The notes under the pieces: generated by a model
Told to the model about the DNA's origin: nothing
Database searches by the model: none
What the model saw: only the letters and a program-made list of their open reading frames with translations
Shown here: positions 1 to 7,582 of the stretch, one piece after another
Layout of the letters: every line of letters starts with the position of its first letter
Numbering within the stretch: the first letter of the stretch is position 1
Assembly: GCA_030045175.1 (NCBI GenBank)
Contig: JASIBM010000330.1
Location: 1 to 26,414, forward strand
DNA length: 26,414 nucleotides
Direction: 5' to 3'
Source: Streptosporangiaceae bacterium
GTDB taxonomy: Bacteria > Actinomycetota > Actinomycetes > Streptosporangiales > Streptosporangiaceae
Translations under genes and position numbers: made by a program

Positions 1-368
1 GGCTGGCCGACTGCCTATCTCGGCGGGTCGGCGACCGCAACGTGGGGTCCTTGCTGTCGTCGGGGGAGCAGTAAGGGCTCCCCGTTGTCGTCGGTGGGGT
101 CTGGCCTGGCGCGTGCGGGGCGGGTGGTGCCGCGGATCGCGTTCGGTGCGGGCGCGCCCGGGGGCGCTAGGCGGCCGGTGCGGATGGCGGCACGCCGGGT
201 TCCTGGTCGCGGCTGGCCGACTGCCTATCTCGGCGGGTCGGCGACCGCAACGTGGGGTCCTTGCTGTCGTCGGGGGAGCAGTAAGGGCTCCCCGTTGTCG
301 TCGGTGGGGTCTGGCCTGGCGCGTGCGGGGCGGGTGGTGCCGCGGATCGCGTTCGGTGCGGGCGCGCC
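1..368. repeat. Perfect 210-bp-period tandem duplication
   Basis: Bases 1-158 and 211-368 are identical as far as I can read, and the match stops at 159/369 (C versus G). The first copy starts at the window edge, so the repeat may extend further left. Each copy carries a perfect 7-bp hairpin, GGGGAGC / GCTCCCC with a 7-nt loop, at 63-83 and 273-293. Complete identity implies a recent duplication or ongoing homogenisation. Confidence 0.9.
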
Positions 369-555
369 GGCGGGCGCGGGGCGGGTGGTGCCGCGGATCG
401 CGTTCAGGTCGGCCGGCAGCGCCGACCGGTACCGGGTGGGCGGTCCAGCACGGCGGGGGGTGGTGGGGGGGCGTCCCCCCGGGCTGGCACTGCGGGGGGT
501 GCTGGGGGGTCCTCGCGGGCCGGCGCAGCGGCGAAGTACGCCGCGCATCGCGTTC
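130..555. repeat. Four copies of a CCGCGGATCGCGTTC motif
   Basis: The 15-mer CCGCGGATCGCGTTC occurs at 130-144, 340-354 and 391-405, and with one change (CCGCGCATCGCGTTC) at 541-555. The first three copies share about 15 further bases upstream (GCGGGGCGGGTGGTG). The third and fourth copies lie outside the 210-bp duplication, so the motif is a repeat in its own right. On the minus strand it would read NAIRGTTRP, but no supported gene uses that frame. Confidence 0.7.
453..522. repeat. GC-rich palindromic element, two adjacent copies
   Basis: A run of six G, a few bases, seven G, then CGT and six C (453-490) forms a short perfect G/C stem and is followed by GGGCTGGCAC. A second, degenerate copy starts at 492 (GCGGGGGGT, then GGGGGGTC, then GCGGGCC) but has lost its C-run. 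The same framework recurs at 10999-11048 and 12452-12489 inside genes, so this is a dispersed family, all copies in the same orientation here. Confidence 0.55.
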
Positions 556-716
556 GCGGTTGCTGGCAGATCGAGGCGGAAGGGGCGCGCAGCGGTGACC
601 AAAGTGGCCAGGATGAGGGCAGGCCGGCGGTTGCCTCGCTGGGTACCGCGGCCGAGCCGGCCGGGCGGGCGATCGACGGTATGGCGGATCGGGAGCACGC
701 GGACGGTGACTTACCG

Positions 717-2936
717 ATGATCGCGACATCACGGCGGCGGCTTTATGTTCTATATCTGGTTGTTGCCGCTCTCCTGCTCGGCTTGCTGGTCCGGACGTGG
801 TACCTGCAGGTCAAGACCGGTCCTAGATACGTAGCGCTGGCGAGTTCCGAGCGCGAGCGGGTGGTGATCGAGCCGGCCAACCGCGGGCCGATACTCGATG
901 ACACTGGGGCGCCGATGATCGACGCCAGCCCGGAAATGGTGATCTCGGTGAGCTTGCCTGCGCTCTGGCGGCAAGGCGACGGCGGGGCGGCGGTGATCGC
1001 GCGGCTGGCTGCCCTGCTGCACCGGCAGCCATCGTCGATCAAGCGCGAGATCAGGCTGTGCACGCGTGGGGTGCGACCGCCGTGCTGGGCTGGTTCGCCG
1101 TATCAGCCGATCCCGGTCGCCACCGACGTGTCGGACACTACGGCGCTTGCCGTGCTCGAGAGCCAGCGGGACTACCCGGGCGTGACCGCCGCGATCGCCC
1201 CGGTCACGCAATACCAGCAGCCGGTCTCGACCGACCTGGCCCAGGTGCTCGGGTACCTCCAGCCGATCACGGCGGGTGAGATCAAGAGCCAGGGCCTGCC
1301 AGCCACCGGGTTCGGCGGCGTGGACATGGTCGGGCAGACCGGGCTCGAAGCGGAGTACGACCGCGAGTTGCGCGGGGTGGCCGGCGTGCGCAGGTTTACT
1401 GTCAACGCGGCCGGCCAGGTGACAGGGACCATCAGCAACGTCCAGCCGAAGGCCGGTGACTACCTGGTCACCAGCATCAACTCCGCGCTACAGGCCGACA
1501 CCGAGCAGGCGCTCGCCTCGGCAGTGCTGTCGAGCCAGGGCGCAGGGAACCCGGTCAGCGACGGCGGTGCCGCCGTCGTGATGACCACGACCGGGCGGGT
1601 GCTCGCGATGGCCAGCTACCCGACCTACAACCCGGCAGTCTGGGCGAACGGGATATCGGAAGCCGAGTTCCGCCAGCTGTTCGGCGCGGCTGACGGCGAG
1701 CCGATCTTGAACCGTGCCACCCAGGGCGAGTATTCGCCCGGATCGACGTGGAAGGTCACGTCCGTGGCCGCCGCGGTAGCGGCAGGGTACTCGTTGAACG
1801 GGACCTATAACTGCCCGGCCGCGTTCAAGGTCGGCGGGCGGTCCTACTACAACGACGGCAGTCCCTCGCTCGGGCCGATGAGCTTGTCTCAGGCGCTCGT
1901 GGTCTCCTGCGACACCGTCTTCTACGAGCTTGCCTACGACATCTACCTGAAGGATCACCCCCAGCAGGACGTGGTGACCTCGCCAGACGCCCCGATGCAG
2001 GAGATGCAGAAGATGGAGGTGGCCTGGGGGTTCGGGCGCGAGACCGGCGTGGACCTGCCGTCAGAGAGCGCGGGCAGCGTTCCTACCAGGGAATGGCTGT
2101 ACTACCTGTGGAAGGACAATGCGCACCAGGGCCAGGACTGGTGCAAGTACGGCCGCGAACATGGCAGTTACTTGCAGCAGATCGAATGGGAGGACTGCCG
2201 GTCAGGCAACGTGTGGACGGTCGGCCAGTCGATAATCGCCTCCATCGGTCAGGGCTACGTGACGGTGAGCCCGCTACAGCTCGCTGACGCCTACGTGGCG
2301 CTCGCCAACGGGGGCACGCTGTACAGCCCGCGGATCGGTGAGGCGCTGATCAGCCCGGATGGGCGGGTGGTGCGAAGGATCACGCCGCCTGTGATGGGGC
2401 ACCTGCCGGTTGCCGGGGCCACGCTCGCCTATATCAGGCAAGCCCTGGCCGGGGTCGTGACGAGTGGCACGGCCGCCTCGACGTTCGGTGGGTTCCCGCT
2501 CGGCCAGGTCTGCGTGGCGGCCAAGACAGGTACCGCTCAGGTCACCGGGCAAGATTCCACGTCGGTCTTCGCCTCGTTCGCGCCGTGCGACAACCCCAAA
2601 TTCGTGGTCGTGATGATGGTCCCGAACTCTGGTTACGGTGCGAGCGTGTCTGGCCCTGCGGTCCGGCAGATCTGGGACGGCCTGTTCGGGCTGGAGGGGC
2701 ATAAGGCGGCGCTGCCAGGCGGGATCTTGCCTGGCCTACCGCACATGAACAAGGCGGGGGTGGTGGTGCCTCCGTCTGGGTTCGGGCCGCGGCCGGGCGC
2801 CAGGGGCGCTGGGAGCCCTGCTGGTGGTGGTGGTGCGGCTGGTGGTGGTGGTGCGGCTAGTGGTGGTGGTGCGGCTGGTGGTGTAGGCGGGGGTGGCACG
2901 GGTGGCACGGGTGGCCCTGGGGGGGAGCAGGGATGA
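717..2936 (+). CDS. mrdA: Penicillin-binding protein 2 (class B transpeptidase)
   Basis: This is a class B penicillin-binding protein: the D,D-transpeptidase that crosslinks peptidoglycan in the elongation machinery, working with RodA. An N-terminal membrane anchor (about residues 8-26) is followed by a dimerisation domain and the transpeptidase domain. The catalytic motifs are present: SxxK as STWK (Ser343, Lys346), the second motif as SCD (Ser397-Asp399), and KTGT (Lys603). I prefer the ATG at 717 because GGTGA at 705-709 is well spaced and the protein then starts just before the anchor. The in-frame ATG at 681 would add 12 residues and lacks a good ribosome site. The last 45 or so residues are a Gly/Ala tail encoded by 18-bp DNA repeats, outside the conserved domain. 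The gene ends in an ATGA overlap with rodA, so translation is probably coupled. Confidence 0.93.
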   Translation: MIATSRRRLYVLYLVVAALLLGLLVRTWYLQVKTGPRYVALASSERERVVIEPANRGPILDDTGAPMIDASPEMVISVSLPALWRQGDGGAAVIARLAALLHRQPSSIKREIRLCTRGVRPPCWAGSPYQPIPVATDVSDTTALAVLESQRDYPGVTAAIAPVTQYQQPVSTDLAQVLGYLQPITAGEIKSQGLPATGFGGVDMVGQTGLEAEYDRELRGVAGVRRFTVNAAGQVTGTISNVQPKAGDYLVTSINSALQADTEQALASAVLSSQGAGNPVSDGGAAVVMTTTGRVLAMASYPTYNPAVWANGISEAEFRQLFGAADGEPILNRATQGEYSPGSTWKVTSVAAAVAAGYSLNGTYNCPAAFKVGGRSYYNDGSPSLGPMSLSQALVVSCDTVFYELAYDIYLKDHPQQDVVTSPDAPMQEMQKMEVAWGFGRETGVDLPSESAGSVPTREWLYYLWKDNAHQGQDWCKYGREHGSYLQQIEWEDCRSGNVWTVGQSIIASIGQGYVTVSPLQLADAYVALANGGTLYSPRIGEALISPDGRVVRRITPPVMGHLPVAGATLAYIRQALAGVVTSGTAASTFGGFPLGQVCVAAKTGTAQVTGQDSTSVFASFAPCDNPKFVVVMMVPNSGYGASVSGPAVRQIWDGLFGLEGHKAALPGGILPGLPHMNKAGVVVPPSGFGPRPGARGAGSPAGGGGAAGGGGAASGGGAAGGVGGGGTGGTGGPGGEQG
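2821..2880. repeat. 18-bp tandem repeat in the mrdA 3' end
   Basis: Three units of CTGGTGGTGGTGGTGCGG (2821-2838, 2839-2856, 2857-2874, the third with one change) are followed by a partial fourth. They encode the Gly/Ala tail of PBP2 and keep its reading frame. Confidence 0.85.
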
Positions 2937-4219
2937 GCGGGCGGATCGGGCAGCCAGCCAGGCGGGGTGGGCTGGCTTCGCGCGGTGGGCTGGGGTCGCG
3001 GGGCGGGCTGGGGTCGCGGGGCGGGCTGGCGTCCCGGGGCGGGGATGGGCATGTGCTGACCGCGTTCCGGCGGCTGGGCGCCTGGGCAATCGGCCCGCGC
3101 TCCGCGCTTCGGCACGCCGACTGGCTGCTCTACGCGGCGGTGCTCGCGCTCACCACGCTCGGCACCCTGGTGATCTGGTCCGCGACGCAGCCGATCCTGG
3201 CACAGCAGGGTGTCAATCCGCACAGCTTCCTGCTCAAGCAACTGCTCAACACCGCGATCGGCCTCGTCTTGATGCTGGTCGTGGGATCGCTGCGGTCACG
3301 CCAGCTCAAGTTGTACGCGCCGGTCGCTTATGGACTGTCCTGCCTGGGCTTGCTCGCCGTGCTCACGCCGATCGGCAGCTCCGTGAACGGGAGCAAGTCG
3401 TGGATCTCGCTCGGCGGCGGCTTCCAGGTCGAGCCCTCCGAGTTCGCCAAGCTGTCGGTGATCGTGCTGAGCGCGATGATCTTGTCCGAGCCATGGGGCG
3501 GTGCACGCCGGCCTGGCCTGCGGCCGGTGGGCCTGACCGTGGGCCTCGCGTCAATCCCGATCCTGCTCGTGATCGGCGAGCCTGACCTGGGCGTGGTGAT
3601 CGTGCTTGTGCTCATCCTGGTCGGGCTGATCGCGCTGTCCGGGGTGATGCTGCGCTGGCTCGCGCTGATGCTGGCCGCCGCCGCCGGGTCGGTCACGGTG
3701 GTGCTGAAGCTGCACCTGCTGAAGGCGTACCAGGTCAGCAGGCTGACGTCATTCATCAACCCGGCCGCCGACCCGAGCGGAACCGGCTACAGCGCGGCCC
3801 AGTCGAAGATCGCGATCGGCTCCGGGGGCCTGCAAGGGACCGGGCTATTTCGCAGCGAGCTCATCTCGGGCAGCTTCCTGCCCGAGCAGCACACGGACTT
3901 CATCTTCGCGGTGGTCGGCAACGAGCTCGGCTTCGTCGGCTCGCTGGCCGTCATCGGGCTACTTGGCTTGCTGCTGATCTGCGCGCTGCGCATAGCGGCC
4001 CATGCCAAGGACCAGTTCGGAATGCTGGTGGCAGCCGGCGTGGCGATCTGGTTCGCCGTGCAATCGTTCGTCAATATCGGCATGACGATCGGGATAATGC
4101 CGGTGACCGGGTTGCCGCTGCCATTCATATCTTATGGCGGGTCGGCGATGTTCGCCGACATGATCGCGATAGGGCTGCTCCAGTCGGTTCGCCGGGATAA
4201 TCGCGTCTTCACTTCATGA
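2933..4219 (+). CDS. rodA: RodA peptidoglycan glycosyltransferase (SEDS family)
   Basis: RodA is the SEDS-family polymerase that extends glycan strands from lipid II and partners PBP2 in the membrane. The 428-residue protein is strongly hydrophobic with about ten membrane segments. It has the family signatures NGSKSWISLGG followed by EPSEFAKL (near residues 150-175), PEQHTDFIFA (residues 317-326) and PLPFISYGGSAM near the end. The ATG overlaps the mrdA stop (ATGA) and has GGGAG six bases upstream. A GTG at 3053 would remove the unusual first 40 residues, which are RGGL-type repeats made by four 18-bp DNA units. I keep the coupled ATG but note the alternative. The pairing with PBP2 is the standard cell-elongation module. 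Confidence 0.94.
   Translation: MSGRIGQPARRGGLASRGGLGSRGGLGSRGGLASRGGDGHVLTAFRRLGAWAIGPRSALRHADWLLYAAVLALTTLGTLVIWSATQPILAQQGVNPHSFLLKQLLNTAIGLVLMLVVGSLRSRQLKLYAPVAYGLSCLGLLAVLTPIGSSVNGSKSWISLGGGFQVEPSEFAKLSVIVLSAMILSEPWGGARRPGLRPVGLTVGLASIPILLVIGEPDLGVVIVLVLILVGLIALSGVMLRWLALMLAAAAGSVTVVLKLHLLKAYQVSRLTSFINPAADPSGTGYSAAQSKIAIGSGGLQGTGLFRSELISGSFLPEQHTDFIFAVVGNELGFVGSLAVIGLLGLLLICALRIAAHAKDQFGMLVAAGVAIWFAVQSFVNIGMTIGIMPVTGLPLPFISYGGSAMFADMIAIGLLQSVRRDNRVFTS
2968..3039. repeat. 18-bp tandem repeat in the rodA 5' end
   Basis: Four 18-bp units related to CGGGCTGGGGTCGCGGGG lie at 2968-2985, 2986-3003, 3004-3021 and 3022-3039. They encode Arg-Gly-Gly-Leu-Xxx-Ser-type repeats at the cytoplasmic N-terminus of RodA. 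Confidence 0.85.
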
Positions 4220-4251
4220 TCGCAATGGATTAACCACGCGCCGGTCATGGA

Positions 4252-4296
4252 GCGCGAGGGCACCCGGTGCGACGCCGGCCGGCTTCACGCTCGCGC
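4252..4296. terminator. Possible bidirectional terminator between convergent genes
   Basis: GCGCGAG (4252-4258) and CTCGCGC (4290-4296) form a 7-bp inverted repeat around the perfect palindrome GCCGGCCGGC (4274-4283). It sits between the stop codons of the convergent rodA and the NB-ARC regulator, overlapping the regulator's last codons. There is no U-tract, as is usual in actinomycetes, so the call is tentative. Confidence 0.3.
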
Positions 4297-6609
4297 CTGC
4301 TGGAGTTTCACCCGGACCCGCCCGCCATCGAGATGGTGCAGGTCGTCCAGGATCACCAGTGCCTGGCGCCACGCGCTGGCGGCCTCGTCGCGATCGCCCG
4401 ACGCCTGGTGCGCGTCTCCTAGGCGCTCGAGCACCCAGGCCTGGTTGTACCGGTCACCAAGCTCGCGGACCAGGCGCAGGGACTGGCGATAGCAGTCAAT
4501 GGCGGCGGCGTGCTCACCCATGTGCATTCTTGTCCGGCCAAGGCATTCCCAGCTCTCGGCCTTTCCGAAGGGATTATCGAGCCGGCGGTGTATCTCCAGG
4601 GCCTGGCCGGCGCAGGTCAGCGAGTCCCGGTCATGCCCCAGCTGCAGATGGGCCAGGCCCATGGTGTTGAGCGCGAACGCCTGGCCGGCCTCCTGGTCGG
4701 TGGCACGGAAGAGCGCCAGCGCCCGCTCGGCGAACTCGAGCACCCGGCCTGGCTCTTCCTGCCTTGCCAGGACTTCGGCGATGGCCAGGAGGTTATGGCC
4801 CTGGCTGACGTGGTCACCGATCTCGGTGAAGAGGCGAAGCGAGCGGTGCAGGTGCCTCAGCGCGTCGTCGTAGCGGCCCATGCGGATGCTCGCGGTGCCG
4901 ATGTTCAGGTGCGCCCGTGACTGGCCGACCGGGTCCGCCAGCCGCTTGGCCGCGGTCAGGGCGGTGCGCTGCAGCGCGGCCAGCTCATCCCAGCGGCCGC
5001 GGCGGTCGCTGAAGTTCACCAGGGTCCACGGGATCTGCCACGCGTGCCGGTCGGAGCTTGCCTCTGAAGCCGGGTCGGCCGCCGCGGCGATCACGTTGCG
5101 CAAGACCTGGTACTCGGCTTCGAACCAGGCCATCGCCGCGGCCCGGGTGGTGACGCTCTCCGGCCGCACGAGCGGCTGCGGTGGCGGCAGGGCGATGGGC
5201 GTCCGCGACGGGTTCAGCAGCATCGCCGCCGCGTATCCGGTGTGCAGGTAGTGGTCATGCATGCGGTGCAGTCCAGCCAGGCGATCGGCCTGGCCGAGCT
5301 GACCACGGGCCTGCTCGCCAGCGTAAATGCGCAGCAAGTCGTGACACGCGTACCGGCCGGGAACGTGCTCGCTCAGCAGGAAGGCCCGCGACAGCTCGGC
5401 GAGCAGCGTGCGTGCCTGCTGCTCGGCCAGGCCCGCCATGCTGGCCGCGGCGCCAGCGGTGACGTCCGGGCCAGCATGCAGGCCGAGGAGCAGGAACAGG
5501 CGGGCGGCAGGCGGTGACAGCTGCCGGTATGACCAGGAGAACGCGGCGCGTACGCTCGCGGCCGGCTCGCCCGCGTCCAGTCCGTCCAGCCGGTCGCGGA
5601 TGTCACGGAGCTGGGTCACCAGCCACTCAAGCGGATGGGCCGCGCTAGCGTTGGCGCGGGCCGCGGCGATGCTGAGCGCGAGGGGCAGCCGCGCGCTCAG
5701 CTCAGTGAGCTGGTCGACGGCAGCGGGCTCGCGGCTAGCCCGCTCGGACCCCAGCCGCGAATTGAGCAGGGCACGTGCCTCGGCTTGGCTCAGCACGTCG
5801 AGGGTCATCTGGTGCGCGCCGTCCGTCACGGCCAGGCCAGTGAGCTGGTCGCGGCTGGTGATCAGGGCCAGGCAGCCGGCGCTGCCTGGCAGCAGCGCCC
5901 GGACCTGGTCGGTATCGCGAGCGTTGTCAAGAACGACCAGCATCCGCTTTCCCGCCAGCAGGCTACGGTACAGGCCGGCCTGCGCGTCAGCCTGCGCGGG
6001 AACCGCGTCGGCGGCGACGCCAAGCGCATCGAGGAAGGCCCGTATCGCGTCGGCCGGCTCCAGCTTCGACCCGGACGGGTCGAAGCCGCGCAGGTTGATG
6101 TAGAGCTGCCCGTCACCGAACCTGTCGGCCACCTGGTGAGCCCACTGCACGGCCAGCGCCGTCTTGCCCACGCCCGCGGTCCCGCCAATGGCCGAGATCA
6201 CCACGGCCCCTGGCCGGTCGTCCAGGCGATCGAGCAGGCCGGTCAGCGTGTTCAGCTCGGCATCGCGGCCGACGAAGCTCGCCAGCCTGTGCGGGAGCTG
6301 CCTCGGCACCCGCCGGCCCGGTGGCTGGACCTGGGTTTCGCGTGGCCGGGCTCCCAGCGGCGCGCCCGGGGTCCGGCCGCGCGGCCGGCTGGCCATGGCC
6401 AGTTCCACCGACCCGGACTCATCAAGGCCCAGGGCATCCGCGAGCGTGGCGATCGAGTGGCTGTGCGGCCGGCTGGTGATGCCGCGCTCCATATCGCTGA
6501 TCGCCCGCACGCTGAGCCCGGTCCGGCTGGCGAGGTCCTCCTGGGTGAGCCCGGCCTTGAGTCGTCTGCGACGCAACAGCGTCCCGAAGTGCTGCGAGTT
6601 GCCGTCCAC
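4285..6609 (-). CDS. XRE-type HTH / NB-ARC ATPase / TPR transcriptional regulator
   Basis: This 774-residue protein has the layout of large actinomycete regulators that sense through a nucleotide-switch domain. It starts with a helix-turn-helix of XRE type (LKAGLTQEDLASRTGLSVRA, about residues 15-35). An NB-ARC/STAND ATPase follows, with a P-loop GGTAGVGKT (Lys149) and Walker B MLVVLDNA (Asp228). The last 240 or so residues are tetratricopeptide repeats. Unlike AfsR it lacks the SARP OmpR-type and BTAD domains. I chose the GTG at 6609, with GGA nine bases upstream, because DNA upstream of it turns AT-rich and promoter-like. A longer frame to 6723 would add 38 unconserved residues. It is divergent from a phosphopantetheinyl transferase gene, which suggests a role in secondary metabolism; the target is unknown. 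Confidence 0.85.
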   Translation of the reverse strand: MDGNSQHFGTLLRRRRLKAGLTQEDLASRTGLSVRAISDMERGITSRPHSHSIATLADALGLDESGSVELAMASRPRGRTPGAPLGARPRETQVQPPGRRVPRQLPHRLASFVGRDAELNTLTGLLDRLDDRPGAVVISAIGGTAGVGKTALAVQWAHQVADRFGDGQLYINLRGFDPSGSKLEPADAIRAFLDALGVAADAVPAQADAQAGLYRSLLAGKRMLVVLDNARDTDQVRALLPGSAGCLALITSRDQLTGLAVTDGAHQMTLDVLSQAEARALLNSRLGSERASREPAAVDQLTELSARLPLALSIAAARANASAAHPLEWLVTQLRDIRDRLDGLDAGEPAASVRAAFSWSYRQLSPPAARLFLLLGLHAGPDVTAGAAASMAGLAEQQARTLLAELSRAFLLSEHVPGRYACHDLLRIYAGEQARGQLGQADRLAGLHRMHDHYLHTGYAAAMLLNPSRTPIALPPPQPLVRPESVTTRAAAMAWFEAEYQVLRNVIAAAADPASEASSDRHAWQIPWTLVNFSDRRGRWDELAALQRTALTAAKRLADPVGQSRAHLNIGTASIRMGRYDDALRHLHRSLRLFTEIGDHVSQGHNLLAIAEVLARQEEPGRVLEFAERALALFRATDQEAGQAFALNTMGLAHLQLGHDRDSLTCAGQALEIHRRLDNPFGKAESWECLGRTRMHMGEHAAAIDCYRQSLRLVRELGDRYNQAWVLERLGDAHQASGDRDEAASAWRQALVILDDLHHLDGGRVRVKLQQARA

Positions 6610-6802
6610 GCGAGTTCCATAAGGTAGAAATGGCCAAGCGACAAGCTCGTAGATGGTAAATTTAGCACCATCGAGGGGCAATGCGGCGACTCGGGCAGTC
6701 GATCCGGGATGGAGAGCCTGCACGGGCCGCGCGACCCTTTTCCTCCTGGATCTTCATCGCTTCGCTGATCGAGCCTGCTGGCTGGCCGTGGCCGGCCGGC
6801 GC
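6610..6802. promoter_or_regulatory. Divergent promoter region, regulator and PPTase
   Basis: About 60 bases here (6612-6672) are clearly richer in A and T than the surroundings. They contain TAAATT on the plus strand (6657-6662) and TACCTT/TATGGA-like sites on the minus strand just before the GTG. The inverted repeat GATGGT / ACCATC (6652-6657 and 6667-6672) flanks AAATTT and could be an operator for the HTH regulator. No convincing -35 was found. Confidence 0.4.
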
Positions 6803-7537
6803 ATGATTGTCATCGTGACCGGCGATGTCGTCGAGGTCTGGCTGATCCAGGTCGACCTGCCCGATGCCATGCTCGCGTCGCTGCGGCCGTTGCTCGATGA
6901 CGCGGAGCTCTCCCGAGCCGATGGGTACCTGCGGCCCGTCAGCCGCGCCAGGTACATCGCGGCGCACGGAGCCGTCCGGGTCATACTCGGCCGTCGGCTC
7001 GCCGTCCCGCCCGGGCGGCTGCGCTGGCGGCGCGGCCCGCACGGCAAGCCCGAGCTAGCCCTTCCAGAGAACGGCCCGCAGGTCAGCCTCTCGCACTCGG
7101 GCGGGCTGGCCGCGCTAGCGCTGAGCGAAAGCCGGCGCGTCGGGGTGGATCTGCAAGAGCTCGTGACCGGGCCGGATGCGATCAGGCTCGCCGAGCGGTT
7201 TTACCCACGGGCCGAGGCAAGATTCGTCGCGCGGGCACCGGACCCAGCGGAGGCCGGCCGCAGGTTCACCCGGCTATGGGCGAGGAAGGAGGCGTGCGTC
7301 AAGGTGACGGGCGGTCACCTGTTCCCTGGCCTGGCGCTGCCGGCCCGCGGCGACGGCGCCGTGGTCGTGGCTGGCCCAGGCGGGTCGCCGCCGGTCCCTT
7401 GCCTGGTCAGGGACGTCAGCGTGCCGCCTGGCAGGCTCGCGGCCGTGGCGATCGAGGGTGCCGGGCGATTCCGCGTGGCCAGGAGGTCCTGGCCAGGTGC
7501 TGTTGACAGCGTTGCTGACGATGCTGTATTGCCCTAA
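6803..7537 (+). CDS. Sfp-type 4'-phosphopantetheinyl transferase
   Basis: The enzyme moves the phosphopantetheine arm of coenzyme A onto a serine of carrier proteins, activating polyketide, peptide or fatty-acid synthases. The 244-residue length fits the Sfp class rather than the short AcpS class. Visible motifs are RYIAAHGAVR, GPHGKPELA, VSLSHSGGLAALAL, GVDLQEL (Asp116, metal binding, with Leu-Gln where GVDIE is common) and WARKEACVK (Trp159, Lys162, Glu163). The start is uncertain: ATG 6803 and GTG 6815 both lack a clear ribosome site, and the frame stays open to 6653, but the family fold begins near VEVWLIQVDLP. The phosphoesterase follows after 45 bases and may share its transcript. No carrier protein or synthase lies in the window, so its substrate is not evident. 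Confidence 0.88.
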   Translation: MIVIVTGDVVEVWLIQVDLPDAMLASLRPLLDDAELSRADGYLRPVSRARYIAAHGAVRVILGRRLAVPPGRLRWRRGPHGKPELALPENGPQVSLSHSGGLAALALSESRRVGVDLQELVTGPDAIRLAERFYPRAEARFVARAPDPAEAGRRFTRLWARKEACVKVTGGHLFPGLALPARGDGAVVVAGPGGSPPVPCLVRDVSVPPGRLAAVAIEGAGRFRVARRSWPGAVDSVADDAVLP

Positions 7538-7582
7538 TGGGCATTTCCGGCCGTGCTTGTCAGGGCAACATGGGAGGGCGTC

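Larger units (their letters stand above)
1..716. other. Repeat-rich upstream block of mrdA, no credible gene
   Basis: This stretch is extremely G-rich and consists largely of repeated units: a 210-bp tandem duplication, four copies of a CCGCGGATCGCGTTC-like motif, and two copies of a G-run/C-run palindrome. Open frames cross it on both strands, but their translations are low-complexity Arg/Gly/Pro/Ala strings that follow the DNA repeats. None shows the membrane segments expected of MreD, which normally precedes PBP2 in actinomycetes. I see no RNA gene in it. The mrdA promoter or the end of an upstream operon may lie here, but no clear -10/-35 pair stands out. Confidence 0.6.

Noticed and set aside
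225..698. Minus-strand frame with NAIRGTTRPA repeats
   Set aside because: The peptide repeat is just the CCGCGGATCGCGTTC DNA repeat read backwards; no ribosome site or family resemblance.
85..720. 211-residue open frame upstream of mrdA, plus strand
   Set aside because: Its translation repeats with the DNA repeats, is Arg/Gly/Ala low-complexity, lacks membrane segments expected for MreD, and overlaps the mrdA start.
5635..6627. 330-residue plus-strand frame opposite the NB-ARC regulator
   Set aside because: Mirror frame of a well-supported gene with P-loop and HTH; composition typical of high-GC antisense frames.
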